A stretch of 64,000 nucleotides of DNA from Irpex lacteus (Eukaryota; Basidiomycota; Agaricomycetes; Polyporales; Irpicaceae). The position numbers and the translations under genes are program-made. The notes under the pieces are model-generated. The model was not told where the DNA came from and ran no database searches. It was given only the letters and a program-made list of their open reading frames with translations. Shown here one piece after another: positions 1 through 11,456 of the stretch (position 1 is its first letter; each line of letters begins with the position of its first letter). The stretch spans positions 248,001 to 312,000 of the forward strand of contig MQVO02000029.1 of NCBI GenBank assembly GCA_001986395.2. Direction: 5' to 3'.

Positions 1-2349
1 CGCAAGTAACGAAGAGACCATCTTCAAGCTCTGTCGTAGTCGCATCCTTGAACACCGCCGGGCATTCGAATGGTACTGAGGCCCCCGCTACGCCAATGGG
101 TGCAGTCGAGTTGTCAGCGTTGGTCGGCGTGCCTTGCGGCGCAGATGAGGTCCTCCATGGCATGGACACGTCGCTGCTCGCAGGCACACTGGCCGTAGAA
201 GTGTAATCTGCAGTCTGGTAATCATCGCCCTCGTCGCTTCGTTTCGTCTTGCCTGCAGGCGAATTAGGGAGGGCCGCACTTTGATCGTAGAACCAGAAAG
301 GCTGACTCTTGTAGTTGGGCGCATTCTTTTGCAAAAACGCGGAATACTTGCCCTTTGGGTCACCATACGCAGCGGCCGCCGCCGCAACATGAGGGAAGAT
401 GTCCGAAATATCTTCCCCCTTGGGATTGACACCCATGGTGTAGTCGACAGCAGTCTGAATTGTGGCGCCATACTTTGACTTTGCGGTCCATAGGTTCATT
501 CCTAATTGGTCGCCCATCTTCGCTAGTGCCTAAATTGTGGCCAATTAGTTGAAGAAGATACTTCACAAAAGCCAAAGAAACTCACGATCATGGCCTCTAG
601 ATTGAAGCAGCGATAATGGTAAGGGCGAGTGCGGACGGATTCGAATGGCTGCTCCCCGACTGAGCAATCTGATCGAGGAATTGGTCACCGAAGTACCCCT
701 TCAAAGCGTCACTGGCCCCCTTGCTGTCTCCCAGAGCAATCTTCACTGCCGCTACTTGAGCAATGTAATACGTCAGATGATTGCTAGGTGAGAGGAAATG
801 GTGGAGCTTTAGTAACTCGTAGACATGCATCGCGGTGTGCTCACTTGGCCTTCGTTGCCACGCTCTTTCCGAGGTTGCTCGTCTGCAACCAGGAGATATA
901 GCTCTTCATCCAGTTCGTCATACTTGAGTCCCGCGAAGAAGTCCAGTCCGGTGCGTTCGACGCGCGCATAAGTTGGATTGCATTGGACACTTTAACCATA
1001 CCCCGCAGATCCAAAATTCCGGTGAAAGTACCAATCTGATGGTCCTTGCCAGGTCCACGAACTAGTTGGCCAAAGTTGACATTGGGGTGCATTCCAGTCG
1101 TGGACGATAGGAAAAAGGCATCTATGGCGTTCGCTACGTTCTTGGAATAACTGTTGGTCTTCTGAAGGGCGTAAGCGATGGCATTATAGATCACCGATTT
1201 TGACATGTCTTGCGTGGCATCTGGACCTCTCAGGCTGTCTGTATCCGGATTCACCTTGCCATCACGCACGACATATGGGCAAGTCGTCCAAGCTGCGGAA
1301 ATTCAGGTCAGTCAAGTTTAAGCCGGTGAATAATCTACGACACTCACTAGCACTGGGCGCAAGGCTTTTCGTCGGTGAAGGTGTGCATTTCGACTGCGAA
1401 TCTTGCGTCTTCGCCGGAGCCTGAGCAGGAGCTTGAGTGCCGGCCACCTTGTTCGAAGTAGACGTAGTTGGGAGGAGTCCAGTGACCCGAGGCACATCCG
1501 GATTAGGTGGCGTAGTAGGTATTGAAGGCAATCCCTCCACGGATGCAGACGTATCATTCGATGAGCCGGTAACGATTGGTCCGCTGGTCGACATGAAGCA
1601 TGCTGGAACTGCCGGTCTCTTGCAGACCATCTTCTTCGATCCTGCGTTCGAGTGCCCGCATGCGGTGAACTCGCTTCATGCGTTGACTTCCGCCTGGCTT
1701 TACGAAGAAATTAATGGCAGCTATCTCGTTCTTGAGGTCTTCCACCGCAGGGATAGTCTGGGCAGTCGAAGCTGAACCGCCTTCCGAGTTTGCGTTGTCG
1801 GGATAGTCCGGATAATTCGTACTGTCATCAGGATAGTCATCACCATTTGGACCATCTGTTTCGTCGGGAGGATCATCGTATGTATCATTAGAATTGATGT
1901 AATGCGTTGAACCTTTGGAACACCAGTTGCAGTCAGGCCAATGACTGTAGCACGCGGTCAGCACCGCGAAAACCTGAACACCTTGATCATACGTACTACG
2001 GTGCCCAGCTGAGGTAGTCGCGGGGGTCGCCACTTGGCGGGCTGACACCCTTCGTCTGTATAGCTAGTGCACCAGTATGTCAGTATAATTGAAGGAAAGC
2101 GCATACAAATGACGCACTCCATGGGCCATCTTGAGCCGTGCTCCCTGCCTTTGACGCAATACTGGACTGCGCATTGGAGGTCGAACCGCTGGACTTTGCT
2201 TGCTTGACAGCGTAATTGATGTTCACCCAGTCAATGGGATCAGCTATAGAGGTGTGAGATATGACCTGTAATAGTAATAGTGTGAACTCACCGGCTACAC
2301 CAGTAACCACAAGAAGAAGCGAATGGAGGGTCAGAGTGGTAACATGCAT
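1..2349 (-). CDS. Alginate-lyase-like secreted protein, 3' end cut by window, frame-disrupted
   Basis: The 5' exon encodes a hydrophobic leader (MHVTTLTLHSLLLVV), then ADPIDWV, so this is probably a secreted enzyme. Exons read: 2292-2349, 2118-2243, 2000-2063, 1348-1944, 845-1292, 586-783, 1-529. Motifs typical, from memory, of fungal alginate-lyase-domain proteins (PF05426; polysaccharide beta-elimination) appear in order: WPDCNWCSKG, CTPSPTKSLAPSATW, RDGKVNPDT, NFGQLVRGPG, YYIAQVAAVKIALGD, RTRPYHYRCFNLEA and WTAKSKYGATIQTAVDY. Between AQSG and EQPFESV the frame jumps by one base at a run of four C on the plus strand (654-657). A second frame change lies in the low-complexity linker (1554-1630). 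The 3' end runs off the window. The gene is either decaying or the assembly carries indel errors here. The substrate cannot be inferred. Confidence 0.72.
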
Positions 2350-2968
2350 GATAAACAGAAAGCAATAGAGATAACAGCAAAGCAAAGACAGAGCAAAAAC
2401 AAGCCCAGCTTGTGAACGAGGTGAAAGGGACAAGGAAACTCTAGAGGGCAAAAGATTTGCTTTTGGGCTGTCGTAAAGTGGTCGGGGCTGGCTGTTGTTC
2501 TCGGCTGGCTGGACTTGGACAACCCGATCGTAAGCCGCAGATGACAGCTAGTCTTCTAGTGCATTGCGTCTGAGATTCCCAGTTCAATAACAGATACAGA
2601 ATGATCGCATTCACTGTGCAAAGCAATGCATCAGTCCAACGTGAAGCAGCCACCGAAGCTAACTTATGATGATACTTACGTACCTAGGCCAGAATCAGCT
2701 CGTTTTTCGTAAGAGGTGGTTATAATATGTCATATAAGTAGACGTATGAGCCCTACACCAACCAGGTTTGCAAGGCCAATGGAAGAGGCAGTTTGAATCG
2801 ATCCCAAAGAACAAGTTCAAGTTCAAGCTTAGTCACTACGTCTTACTGCTTTGCGTCTAATTTGTGTTTTGCAATAATTTTGACTTAGACGCCTATCCTA
2901 CCGTTTGATCGCGAACTCCCACTCAAATTGTAGCCTGCCTGTCACTGGGTCCGGCAGAGGCTTGTGCG
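2350..2968. other. Intergenic, divergent promoter region
   Basis: This stretch separates the starts of the lyase-like gene (-) and the TFIIIA-like gene (+). Only short ORFs on both strands, with no recognisable domain, are present. It probably holds both promoters. I saw no confident TATA box or repeat. Confidence 0.5.
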
Positions 2969-4610
2969 ATGTCTTCTCCTTCTGTGTCTTCGACTACCAC
3001 CACTGTCCTAGGAAAACGCAAGACGCGCACTGCGAGTAAATACGTTCTGCGCTTGGAATCTCCTAGCCATGATGACCATACGGCCTCGGAGTTCGAGGAG
3101 GGCTCTTCTACAGGCAGTGCCGTCAATCCTCGTCCACGAAAGCTTCAAGGAGTGAAGCGACTCCCTTGCACATACGAGGGATGTAATAAGGCGTATTCGA
3201 AGCCATCTCGTTTGGCAGAGCATGCGCGGTCGCATACCGGTGATGTCAGTCTTGCTATTGCTGGTAGTATACTTCTGTACTCATGAACAGTCGTAGCGAC
3301 CATTCGTCTGCACACCTGTAACAAAAGCTACCTGCGTGAAAGTCACCTGCAAGCACACTCTCGCTCGCACCTTGACCAATCCGCCGGCCACTTGCCTGCG
3401 ATGAACCAGACTGTGGGAAGCGGTTTTGGACTGCGCAACATTTACGGGTTCATACCAAGCTACATCAGGGCGAGAAACCTTTCACAGTGCGTGGATCCAT
3501 CATCAGTATTCTATGCAACTGTCTTACGCTCCATTTTAGTGTTCAGAGCCGTTGTGCACAGCAGCGTTTTTAAAACACCACCATTGCGTGAGCATATCTG
3601 CTCAGCTCACGCACCACCTGGTACGAAACCTTATCGGTGCACCCATCCTGGTTGCAACAAATCATTCTCTATGAACCAACATCTACGCACTCACTAAGGA
3701 CTCATGATGGTAAGTGTTGATTATGAATGACCGTAGAAAGCTTCTTGACTGCCCACAGATAAGCGATATACGTGTGCAAACCCCGTATGTCTTGCGTTTC
3801 AGACATCCAACCCTGCCTTTTATCCGACTTGGACGGCATTCAACACCATATCCGCACTGCACATCCTCCCGTGTGCCCTTACCCCGAATGTAGTGGTAAA
3901 ATGTTCACCGCACAAAAAGGTCTGCGTGCGCACCTCAAGATACATGAGCAGCGTGAAACTGAGGAACAGCTTAATGTGGCCGGATCGGACGAAGAGGACG
4001 AAGGCGGTAGTGATACAGCGCCGCCTCCAAAGAAACGAAGAGGCGGAGAAATTGGCCGCGACTGGACTTGTGACATCGATGGCTGCTCCAAGGATTTTAA
4101 ATCCGTACGTCGCGTTTATATCTAGTATCAGCCGTGGAATGTCCCCTGAACGCTACTGCAGAAAAAGGCTTTGACGACACATCAAAAGGTTAACCATGAA
4201 GGTCGCCGCGACTTTGTTTGTCCACATGAGACGTGTGGTCGCGCATTTGGTTATAAGCATCTCTTGCAGCGCCATGTCACAAAGCTGCATGCCCCACAGT
4301 CAGGCTCGGAATCTTCCTCCGAAGACGATAGAGACTCATGCCATGAGCCACAACTCGCCATCGACAATATCACGGGAAAGAGCTACAACGACCTCGCCAT
4401 TCGACAAGTTTCTGCCTCTCGCAAAATTCGGTGCCCTCATCCTGATCTGCACGAACTGTTGCCAGAGTGGGCATCTCGGCAAGGCAGCAAAAAATGCGAA
4501 TATGTCTTCAGCAGAGCATACGATCTCCGAAGGCATCTCAGTCAGAGCATGGCGTCGATATAGATAAAGATGTGGTTGGAAATTGGGTACAGGGAGCGAA
4601 GGCTCAATAG
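2969..4610 (+). pseudogene. TFIIIA-like C2H2 zinc-finger protein with at least six single-base frame breaks
   Basis: The start is MSSPSVSSTTTTVLGKRK. A series of C2H2 fingers with TFIIIA-style linkers follows: CTYEGCNKAYSKPSRL, CNKSYLRESHLQAHSR, CDEPDCGKRFWTAQHL, CSEPLCTAAFLK, AHAPPGTKPYRC, HIRTAHPPVCPYPEC, FTAQKGLRAHL, CDIDGCSKDFK, CPHETCGRAFGYKHLL. The family binds 5S rRNA genes and 5S RNA for RNA polymerase III. Introns: 3245-3296, 3487-3539, 3710-3758, 4105-4161. Following the fingers requires frame changes near 3315, 3384, 3583, 3695, 3840 and 4543. Each fits one missing base, and in at least four of them the break lies inside a conserved finger. After the last break a tail EHGVDIDKDVVGNWVQ reaches a stop at 4608-4610. 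TFIIIA is normally essential, so this is either a decayed extra copy or a stretch of poor consensus sequence. Confidence 0.75.
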
Positions 4611-4879
4611 ACTTCTGCGTTTCGCTTAGATCAGCGATCGATATGTATATACCTGGTATTTTAGGGCTACCAATGTCCATGTAGAGCGGAATAATATCAC
4701 AGATGCTATAAAACAACATGGTGGCGATGGATCAAGAGTAGTGGATGGCATGAGGGGCATAACAGTGCAATTTCAATGTCTGGACAGTGTCCGCTTCGTG
4801 TTAAGAGTCAATAAAGCAAATACCATTGCAAAAACTGTGTAATAAGATGCTGCTGCGCAACCGAAGTAAAGTAAAATAA

Positions 4880-7800
4880 TTAAAATGCAGCCTGTGCTGG
4901 TGAAAGCCGTAATATACGGAACGAGCCAAACCGCCGCTCGCAAAAGTACACGTCGTCTTCCTTGCGACCAATGAAGAAGACCTCATCACGAGGGTGTTCG
5001 GAGTCTGCCTCGCCAGACATGGATGAGCCTTCGCGACCTTGAAGTTTTGAAGGCCCCAAGCTCGACTTCTTGCCATGGAAGCGATGAGGTAACTTCGGTG
5101 GCAACGAGGGCATGGGGGGTGAGTCTGACAGAGGCGACGTACGCTCGCCTATCCTCCAGACAAAAGCACTTCTCCGGTTGACGCTAGACGTCGGTGGGTG
5201 GAAGTGAGGGAAGATCGTTCGAGACGAGTCTGCAGGAAGTAACAATGCATCCGCAAAGTCGACGACCTCAACGCCACCTTGTCGAAGAGCGACCAAGACC
5301 GCACGGTCCTTCACGTCAAATGCTTCAAGTCGCTTGACATCACCTAAACGAGCGCCGGTAGAAAGCTCGTTATCCTCATCTTCATCTGGGCTCCACATGA
5401 AGCGACCCTTCAGGATAGAACGCCCACGTGCATCGACGATGGTTGTACTATGGCCGCCACGAGAGGAGAAGAAGAGAGGTGGAGGTCCGAAATGCCTCGG
5501 CTGCGAAAGAACAGAGATGGGGGAGAGCAGTGGCTTAGCAGGATCAACGGCAGGTACTAGTTGCGTCTGAGAGGAAGACGCGGCTGGCGGAGGTGGCGAA
5601 CTGCGGAATGGATGGGAAGGGTCAACACACTGTAACCTCAGATCCTTCAGCAAAGTGTAGGTTGTTTCCTCTTCACGTCGCACTGGTAGATCTGGGGGCA
5701 ACAACGCATCCTTATACCACTGCTGCATCAAAGATTCAGGCCATGGACCTTCACAAAAGCTGGGTCAGCTTTTACTCGTAATCATATGCGTAGAACTCAC
5801 CATGAACAACACCTTTCGGGTCGCGATAATACCATTGTGAGGGTGGAGTAACAGGAGGTATCGGAAGTCCGGGAGGTGAAAACTGAATCTGGGACAAATC
5901 GATAGCCTTCCCAGCTTCATCCGGCTCGAAGCTTGACCGATATTGCAGGAAAGAGGGGTACGTGGGAGGTATGACATACTCGTCCGCAATAGCAGCGAGG
6001 GGGAAGTTTGGTGCAAATTGCAGTTGCTGGAAGGTGGTATATGGGCTATTGTGCGCGGCAGCCAGGGAGAGCAGCTCATCCTTGTTGGCGGGCACGTTGG
6101 TGACGGCGCTGGCAATGTCCGTTGAGGGGTTCGCTGGTGTATCCGCTGGGTGCAAGGTGCCGGGCAGAGGACTATTAAGCGGTGATGCATGCGCGTCATC
6201 GTTCTGACTCGGTGTCGGAGGAGCAACTGCCACATTGACGGTCACATTGACTGTCGTGTCATCGTCGCCAGCACCAGTGTCTCCTTCCGCATCAGCAGAT
6301 GAGCCTATCGCCTGCTGAGCTTCACGAAGGCGTCTTCGGGCAGCTCTTCGCTCAGCCCTGCCTATTCGTACCTCTCTAACCCTCACCGTCGCAGGCTCCA
6401 GCCCGAAGACATTTTGTGAGAAGACAAGGAAGACCTCAACAAGGTCATCACCCTGAAGTTGTAGTTCTAATGATCTCGGTGAATCAGGAAGGATGAATGT
6501 GCGCGATAAGCCAAGTGCTGTTCGATAAGTTCCTGCAAATAGTTCGACCTTCTCGCCATTATCGCCGCATAAAATAGCAAGGAAGCTATGTAAAAATGTA
6601 AATTGGAGAGATTCAGGAGTGGAATCAAAATTTAATCACCTCTTCTTGGCGGTCTCCACAGCTTTCACCATGACGGAGCCCTTTGTACCAGGTAACTTGA
6701 CATATTCAAGCTTGGGTGCCGGTACAGGGACGTTTGATTGTGCGCTGAGACTCTTACGCCCATCCATTTCCGCGGTTCTCGGTGAGCCAGGGCGGTCATC
6801 CGAGCGACGGGGATGGAATGCGTTTGTGATAATCCTTGGTAAAAAGCGAGTCCCGCTGTGGGCTGGAGCGGACGGTAGTTGAGGTGTGTTGGGTGAGATC
6901 GGAGTGGCAGTGGGTGATTCTACCAAAGGGGCAACGGATCGTGAGTCGTAATCACGACCAGGTGCGGTGGATGGGCGAGCGGATGACACGGTATTTGATG
7001 AGCTGGGGGCTCTACTCATCATGCGAGTAGACTGAGAACGCGACAGCATGCCTGGCTGACGCTGTTGCATCTCGGGTTGTGAAGATGTGGATGGTTGACT
7101 GACAGCTGCACTGGCAGCACCTTCTGGCACTGGAGGCACCCCGGGAATAGGTGGACCACCTTGCTGGAATATACCGTCGAACACAGACCACCTACGTCGT
7201 CTTCGTGTTGATGATTCGCGCAGGCTCCGTCGCGTGTGCGTAGAGAACGAATCTGACGTGCGTGGGCTGCCCAATTCGCCATGCTCACTGGTGGATCCTA
7301 TCAAAACCGGGTCTTGAGGATGTTCGGTGCCTGCAGGAGGGATATCAGGAAGACGACTCTCCAACAGTGCTTCTGCTAAACTAATCCGCTCGCGTGTGGG
7401 AGTTGTGGGTGAAGATGGAGGCACCTCTTCTTCGTCATCGGCATCCACCGATCCTGAGTCCAGCTGAGCATTGAGAGTGGGCATGGTCGGTACCCCTAAG
7501 TTACTTCCTGGAGAAGCTATGAGTGCCTGTCGCAGTGTCAACAGAGTTGGAGTAGGAGAAGGTGGCGCGGCAGTAGCTACGACTGCTCTTGGCGGATTGG
7601 CTCTTGTCAGGCTTAAATCCAGGTTTGCAGGGCGACGACGAGCTGTTCCGGCAGATGATGTCGAAGCACGCGGCGGAGATGACCCTTCTGCTGGCGCTGG
7701 TGGTGTAGCAGACGGAGCCACAGGCGCACTCGTTCGCTCATCGAGAGCTTGACTACCACTAGGTGCAGCGAGCACGTCTATAGCCTCGTCGTCGCTGGAG

Positions 7801-9265
7801 TCCCAGTTTTCCAGTGCACCTTTCAGGCCATGGTACTCTGTGTTGTCATGCAACAACCTGCGAATAGTCGTGCCAGCCAGTACATCATTGACTGAAGTTG
7901 TTCTAGGTCGAGCGGGAGTATGAACGTCCTGTCCAACACTCTCCGTATATGCTTGACTAGGAGGACTATATGCTGGCGGGGGCCCTGATGGACCTGGGAT
8001 AGGAGGTGGTGTGCGCGGGCGTTTCGGGGTAGGAGAAGGGCTATGGGCACGCGTTGCGGGAGAGCCTGCAGAGACAGTCGCCCGTCGATCAGGTCTTGAC
8101 TTCGAAGAGGAGGCTACACGACCACTTGGGCTCTTCTCCGCAGCTGGCTTCCTGTCGTAGTTCGAAAGCATAGATCGCTTCATTTCCTCCCTCCGGCTCT
8201 TTTCACGCTCCCGTTTCACCTCCATCTCCACCCGCCATTCAACCGCTCTCTTCACCTCTTCCAACGCATACACCCTAACTCCATCCCTCCGACCAGCTAT
8301 TGCGACAAGTACACCACGATGTTCCATGACTACTACACTTTTGAACGGAACGCGCCGGATGAGAGAATATGGTTGTGGCGCGGGCGGCGAAACCAGCGGT
8401 AAGACGTCCAGTCCTTGAGCATGACAAAGGAGGAGGTAGTGAGGCTGCAGAAAAGCACCGCTACAAGGAGGTGAGCTGAAATGAGAAGGCGACAAAGGAG
8501 TGGTGATCGACGACAGTGAGAGGCCCAGATCACTCAAAGCGGGAGCAGGCAATGGTGGTGGTGGTGTGGCTGGTCGAGATGGCAGCGGTGACGAAGAGCG
8601 TGAAGACTCGCGTGGAAGTGGACTAGAAGGTGGAGGGGTCATCGATTCACGAGTGGGGGGCAAAGGGGGATCTCGTCGGTGTATGAGGCTTGAGAAGAAA
8701 CCAGATATACGATTCGATGCACGGGTCTGTTGTATCAACCTTCCTGTCAGCGTCAGGAGATTGCCTGTGGGAAGCATATACTCACCTCCTGCGCTCGCAG
8801 AGTGCTCCTTCGATCCAGCGAGGAGTTTGTTGTGGGTGCTAGGCTTGCAGCAGGAGAGGCCGAAGGAGCCTCACTCACTGTGCGTGTGTTCATGGCCGTA
8901 GGACTCGAAGGCTCCGTTACCTGTACTATGGGTAGACTGCGGATACTGCCCTCCTCGGCCCCTGGGGATGTAAGACCTTGAGGTTGAGGTAAGCTAGAGG
9001 CCGTCGGAGAGGGCGTGTGCATCTCGTGCGTTTTGAGGTGGTCTGGGGTCGTGGCTAGCTTGGGGGGCTGAATGGTAAGATCACCTCGAGCCTGCGTGAT
9101 CTCCTCTATCACATCTCGTTCGTCGTCTGTCTCGAGCGTGTCGTGTGCATCGCTCCAGTGTTCGTTGTCATTATCCTCGTGTTCTATGCGAGCCGGGGAC
9201 GTTGGAGATTGCTCCAGGGTATCTGAAGAGAGCCCAGCGGGTCCAGGAACCAGGGGACGCAACAT
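4880..9265 (-). CDS. CNH-like / GYF-domain protein, about 1406 aa
   Basis: Exons: 8786-9265, 6640-8726, 5801-6585, 4880-5748; the sum is 1407 codons with the stop. The N-terminus is acidic and low-complexity. Around residues 250-350, segments such as PHYLLLCHAQGLDVL and VAIAGRRDGVRVYALEEV resemble the first blades of a CNH (citron-homology) propeller. About 480 residues of Ser/Pro-rich, probably disordered sequence follow. Propeller-like sequence then resumes (FLAILCGDNGEKVELFAG, FSQNVFGLEP). Near residues 1105-1160, WYYRDPKGVVHGPW plus MQQWYKDALLPPDLPVRR, joined across an intron, matches the GYF fold that binds proline-rich peptides. The C-terminus has another blade-like stretch (AVLVALRQGGVEVVDF). 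The start is the first in-frame ATG. It ends tail-to-tail with the TFIIIA-like gene. A scaffold role is inferred only. Confidence 0.72.
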
Positions 9266-9758
9266 AGAGAGCCGTAACGACCACAAGCCGAAGCTCGTTG
9301 TCAGTTAAATAAAATGCGAGAAGACTCCAGGATGACCGAGAAAGAGAAAGGCGACGAGGAGCACAGGAAACCAAGTACGGAGCAGAGCAGCGACCGTCGA
9401 CTTTTAGAGAGCGTTGCGGAGACCAACACCGCGCCAGATCCGGCCCTGGGTGGACTCAATCAAACTAGTAAATATTGGCGCACATCCTCGAAGGGGCAAG
9501 TGTTATGTACAGAGCCTGCGTATACCAGTGCAAATCCCGACCGTCATCACGACAGAATCCCAGAGTTCCAACTCTACATACTTCATTGTCTACACAAAGA
9601 TCTCGCACACTGCCAGTCTCCCCCATCGCCGAAGTCCCTGGCGCGCAGACCCCAGGCTTGTCTCAACCCCCGGCAATCCAGCTTGGGATCAGAGATGTGA
9701 TGGTTCTGGACAAGTGGGCGATACAATAAATCAAGGAAACATATGCGTGTGGCCAGCC
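9266..9758. other. Intergenic, between cyclin H 3' end and CNH/GYF 5' end
   Basis: A plus-strand ORF of 128 codons (9314-9700) crosses this stretch. It has no recognisable motif, so I treat it as chance. The stretch should hold the CNH/GYF promoter and the cyclin H 3' UTR. Nothing else is seen. Confidence 0.45.
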
Positions 9759-10969
9759 TCAATCGTCATCGTCATCATCGTCCAAATCCCCTTTCTCGAG
9801 CTCGCTCCCAAACGGATCCCCGGCAGCCATAGCCCTGCGGGCGAGGTCCGCTTTCCGCTGTCGCTTTTCGTCGGCACTCCTTTGTTTCTTTTCCAGCTTC
9901 TTGTTGTACGCGTTACTGCCAACCACCTTCTCGGGGTTCTTGCAGAGCTTTAGCCGTCGATCCACCTCGCGTACACGTTCTACGTCCGGCGATTGTCCCT
10001 CAGAAGTGATCATGGTCTTAATTGGCTCGAGAATAGCTAGCATGGCGTCTTCCTCACTAGCTGGAGGAGATACCGGCGGAGACGTTTGCTTGGAACGTAT
10101 CCACGCACGAGCTATATGAGGTGAAGCCAGGTCAAAGCATGCGAGAGCGATTTGTGACGGCGTGTATATCAGTTCTGCATCCGTTAGCCTTGATGCACGG
10201 ACATGTGTAAGGCTTTCATCGTAGGCTTTCCTTAGGTCATCAATCAAGATATCTGGTAGAGTCTGGAAGCCCACTGTTGGTACTATGATGCAATTGTAGG
10301 TGAAACCGCATACCTGCATATCGAGCCAGAGTCCCCACAGGGCCCGATGCGCATGCCACACGGCAAAATCAAATCCTAGGCTCTGAGCTACGAGGAATTC
10401 GAGATCAAGAACGTCAGAGGGAGCCGTCTTCGGAATACGCGAGGTATATGACTCGAGGGAAATGGGATTGTTTGTAGTTTTTGAAGCAAGGAACAGTGCT
10501 GTTAGCCTATGAGACACTGTCAACAACCTGACCATTCACGTCATGACAGAAGAACACTCGCATGACGTTCTTGGGATGCCAGTCCATGACAGTATTCTTG
10601 AGATAGAATCTCTTCAAATACGTAATGGCAGTTGCCTCAACTTCCTCCGGAAAGCGGAACAAACCGCATATCTGAGTGACCTTCACGATATACAGTTTAA
10701 CGAGAACGTTTTCCTCTTCCGCACCAAGGAAAGACACCTGCGAGGAGGACCCAGGCTGTCGACATATCCAGGTCAGTGTCAGGCGGAAGTCGTCCATATT
10801 CACTTACTGAGTCGGCTTCAAAGGCATCACGCACCGCCGCGACGGCTGCAGTATTCAGACTTGCACGAGTATCAGCGAGCTGTTCTGGTGAGAACCGCCA
10901 GTGACGGTATTGAGTGCTGCCTTCATAAAGAGACGTTCTGGAAGTGCCTTGGCCGGACGCTTCATCCAT
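9759..10969 (-). CDS. CCL1: Cyclin H (TFIIH/CAK cyclin)
   Basis: Exons: 10808-10969, 10562-10755, 10314-10506, 9759-10262; 351 codons close exactly. The start MDEASGQG leads to STQYRHWRFSPEQL, the cyclin H signature. The cyclin box follows (AITYLKRFYLKNTVMDWHP, then VMLTALFLASK). IYTPSQIALACFDLAS marks the second cyclin fold, and the tail ends in an Asp run. The family partners CDK7/Kin28 in TFIIH to phosphorylate the RNA polymerase II tail. Intron 2 (10507-10561) makes sense only with a GC donor (GCGAGT). Intron 3 (10263-10313) is 51 nt with no stop in frame, so it could be read through as 17 extra residues. The gene is divergent from the GPI-protein gene. Confidence 0.88.
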
Positions 10970-11456
10970 CACAATACCCGATTCAACAGTAGACAATGCG
11001 CAACCGTCACCTTAGCACAAGTGAACACAGTTGGATGTGATGATTCTCGATGTTGCCGTCGTTGTGGCGGCCGTTGAGCAAGTTGTGTCGAATGAGCGTC
11101 TACCCGTGTCTGTTCCAGAGATCTGGATCACCGATGCCGGTAGCTCCGGCGCCGGCCACATCTCGCCCGGTCGCCATTGGATTACATCCGTGGCCTTCGT
11201 CGTCAACATCATGGGAGACGACGTGCAGCCCAGCATTGAGCATCTTTTATTCACAACTCAGCTTCATCCACAGACGACGGTGATCGTGCGGCGGTGTCTG
11301 AACACCATGGCTTTCTGAGTCTGCGATCCCTTTCACCACGACACCACATTGACCGTTTACGTCTCGTAGTGGCAAGCCTTCTTCATCTTTTTCAGGACTA
11401 GGTGCTGGTCCACCCATCGTGGTGAACGTCCTTTCATTTGCAATAACACTCCTTCC
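10970..11456. other. Intergenic, divergent promoter region
   Basis: This separates cyclin H (-) from the GPI-protein gene (+). A 57-codon minus-strand ORF (ATG at 11415-11417) is followed directly by an AATAAA-like sequence. It has no family resemblance, so I do not call it as a gene. Confidence 0.4.

Noticed and set aside
9314..9700. 128-codon plus-strand ORF between cyclin H and the CNH/GYF gene
   Set aside because: Composition is not protein-like and it lies in the expected promoter region.
11247..11417. 57-codon minus-strand ORF followed by AATAAA
   Set aside because: Too short and without homology signal. It sits in a divergent promoter; kept only as a remark.
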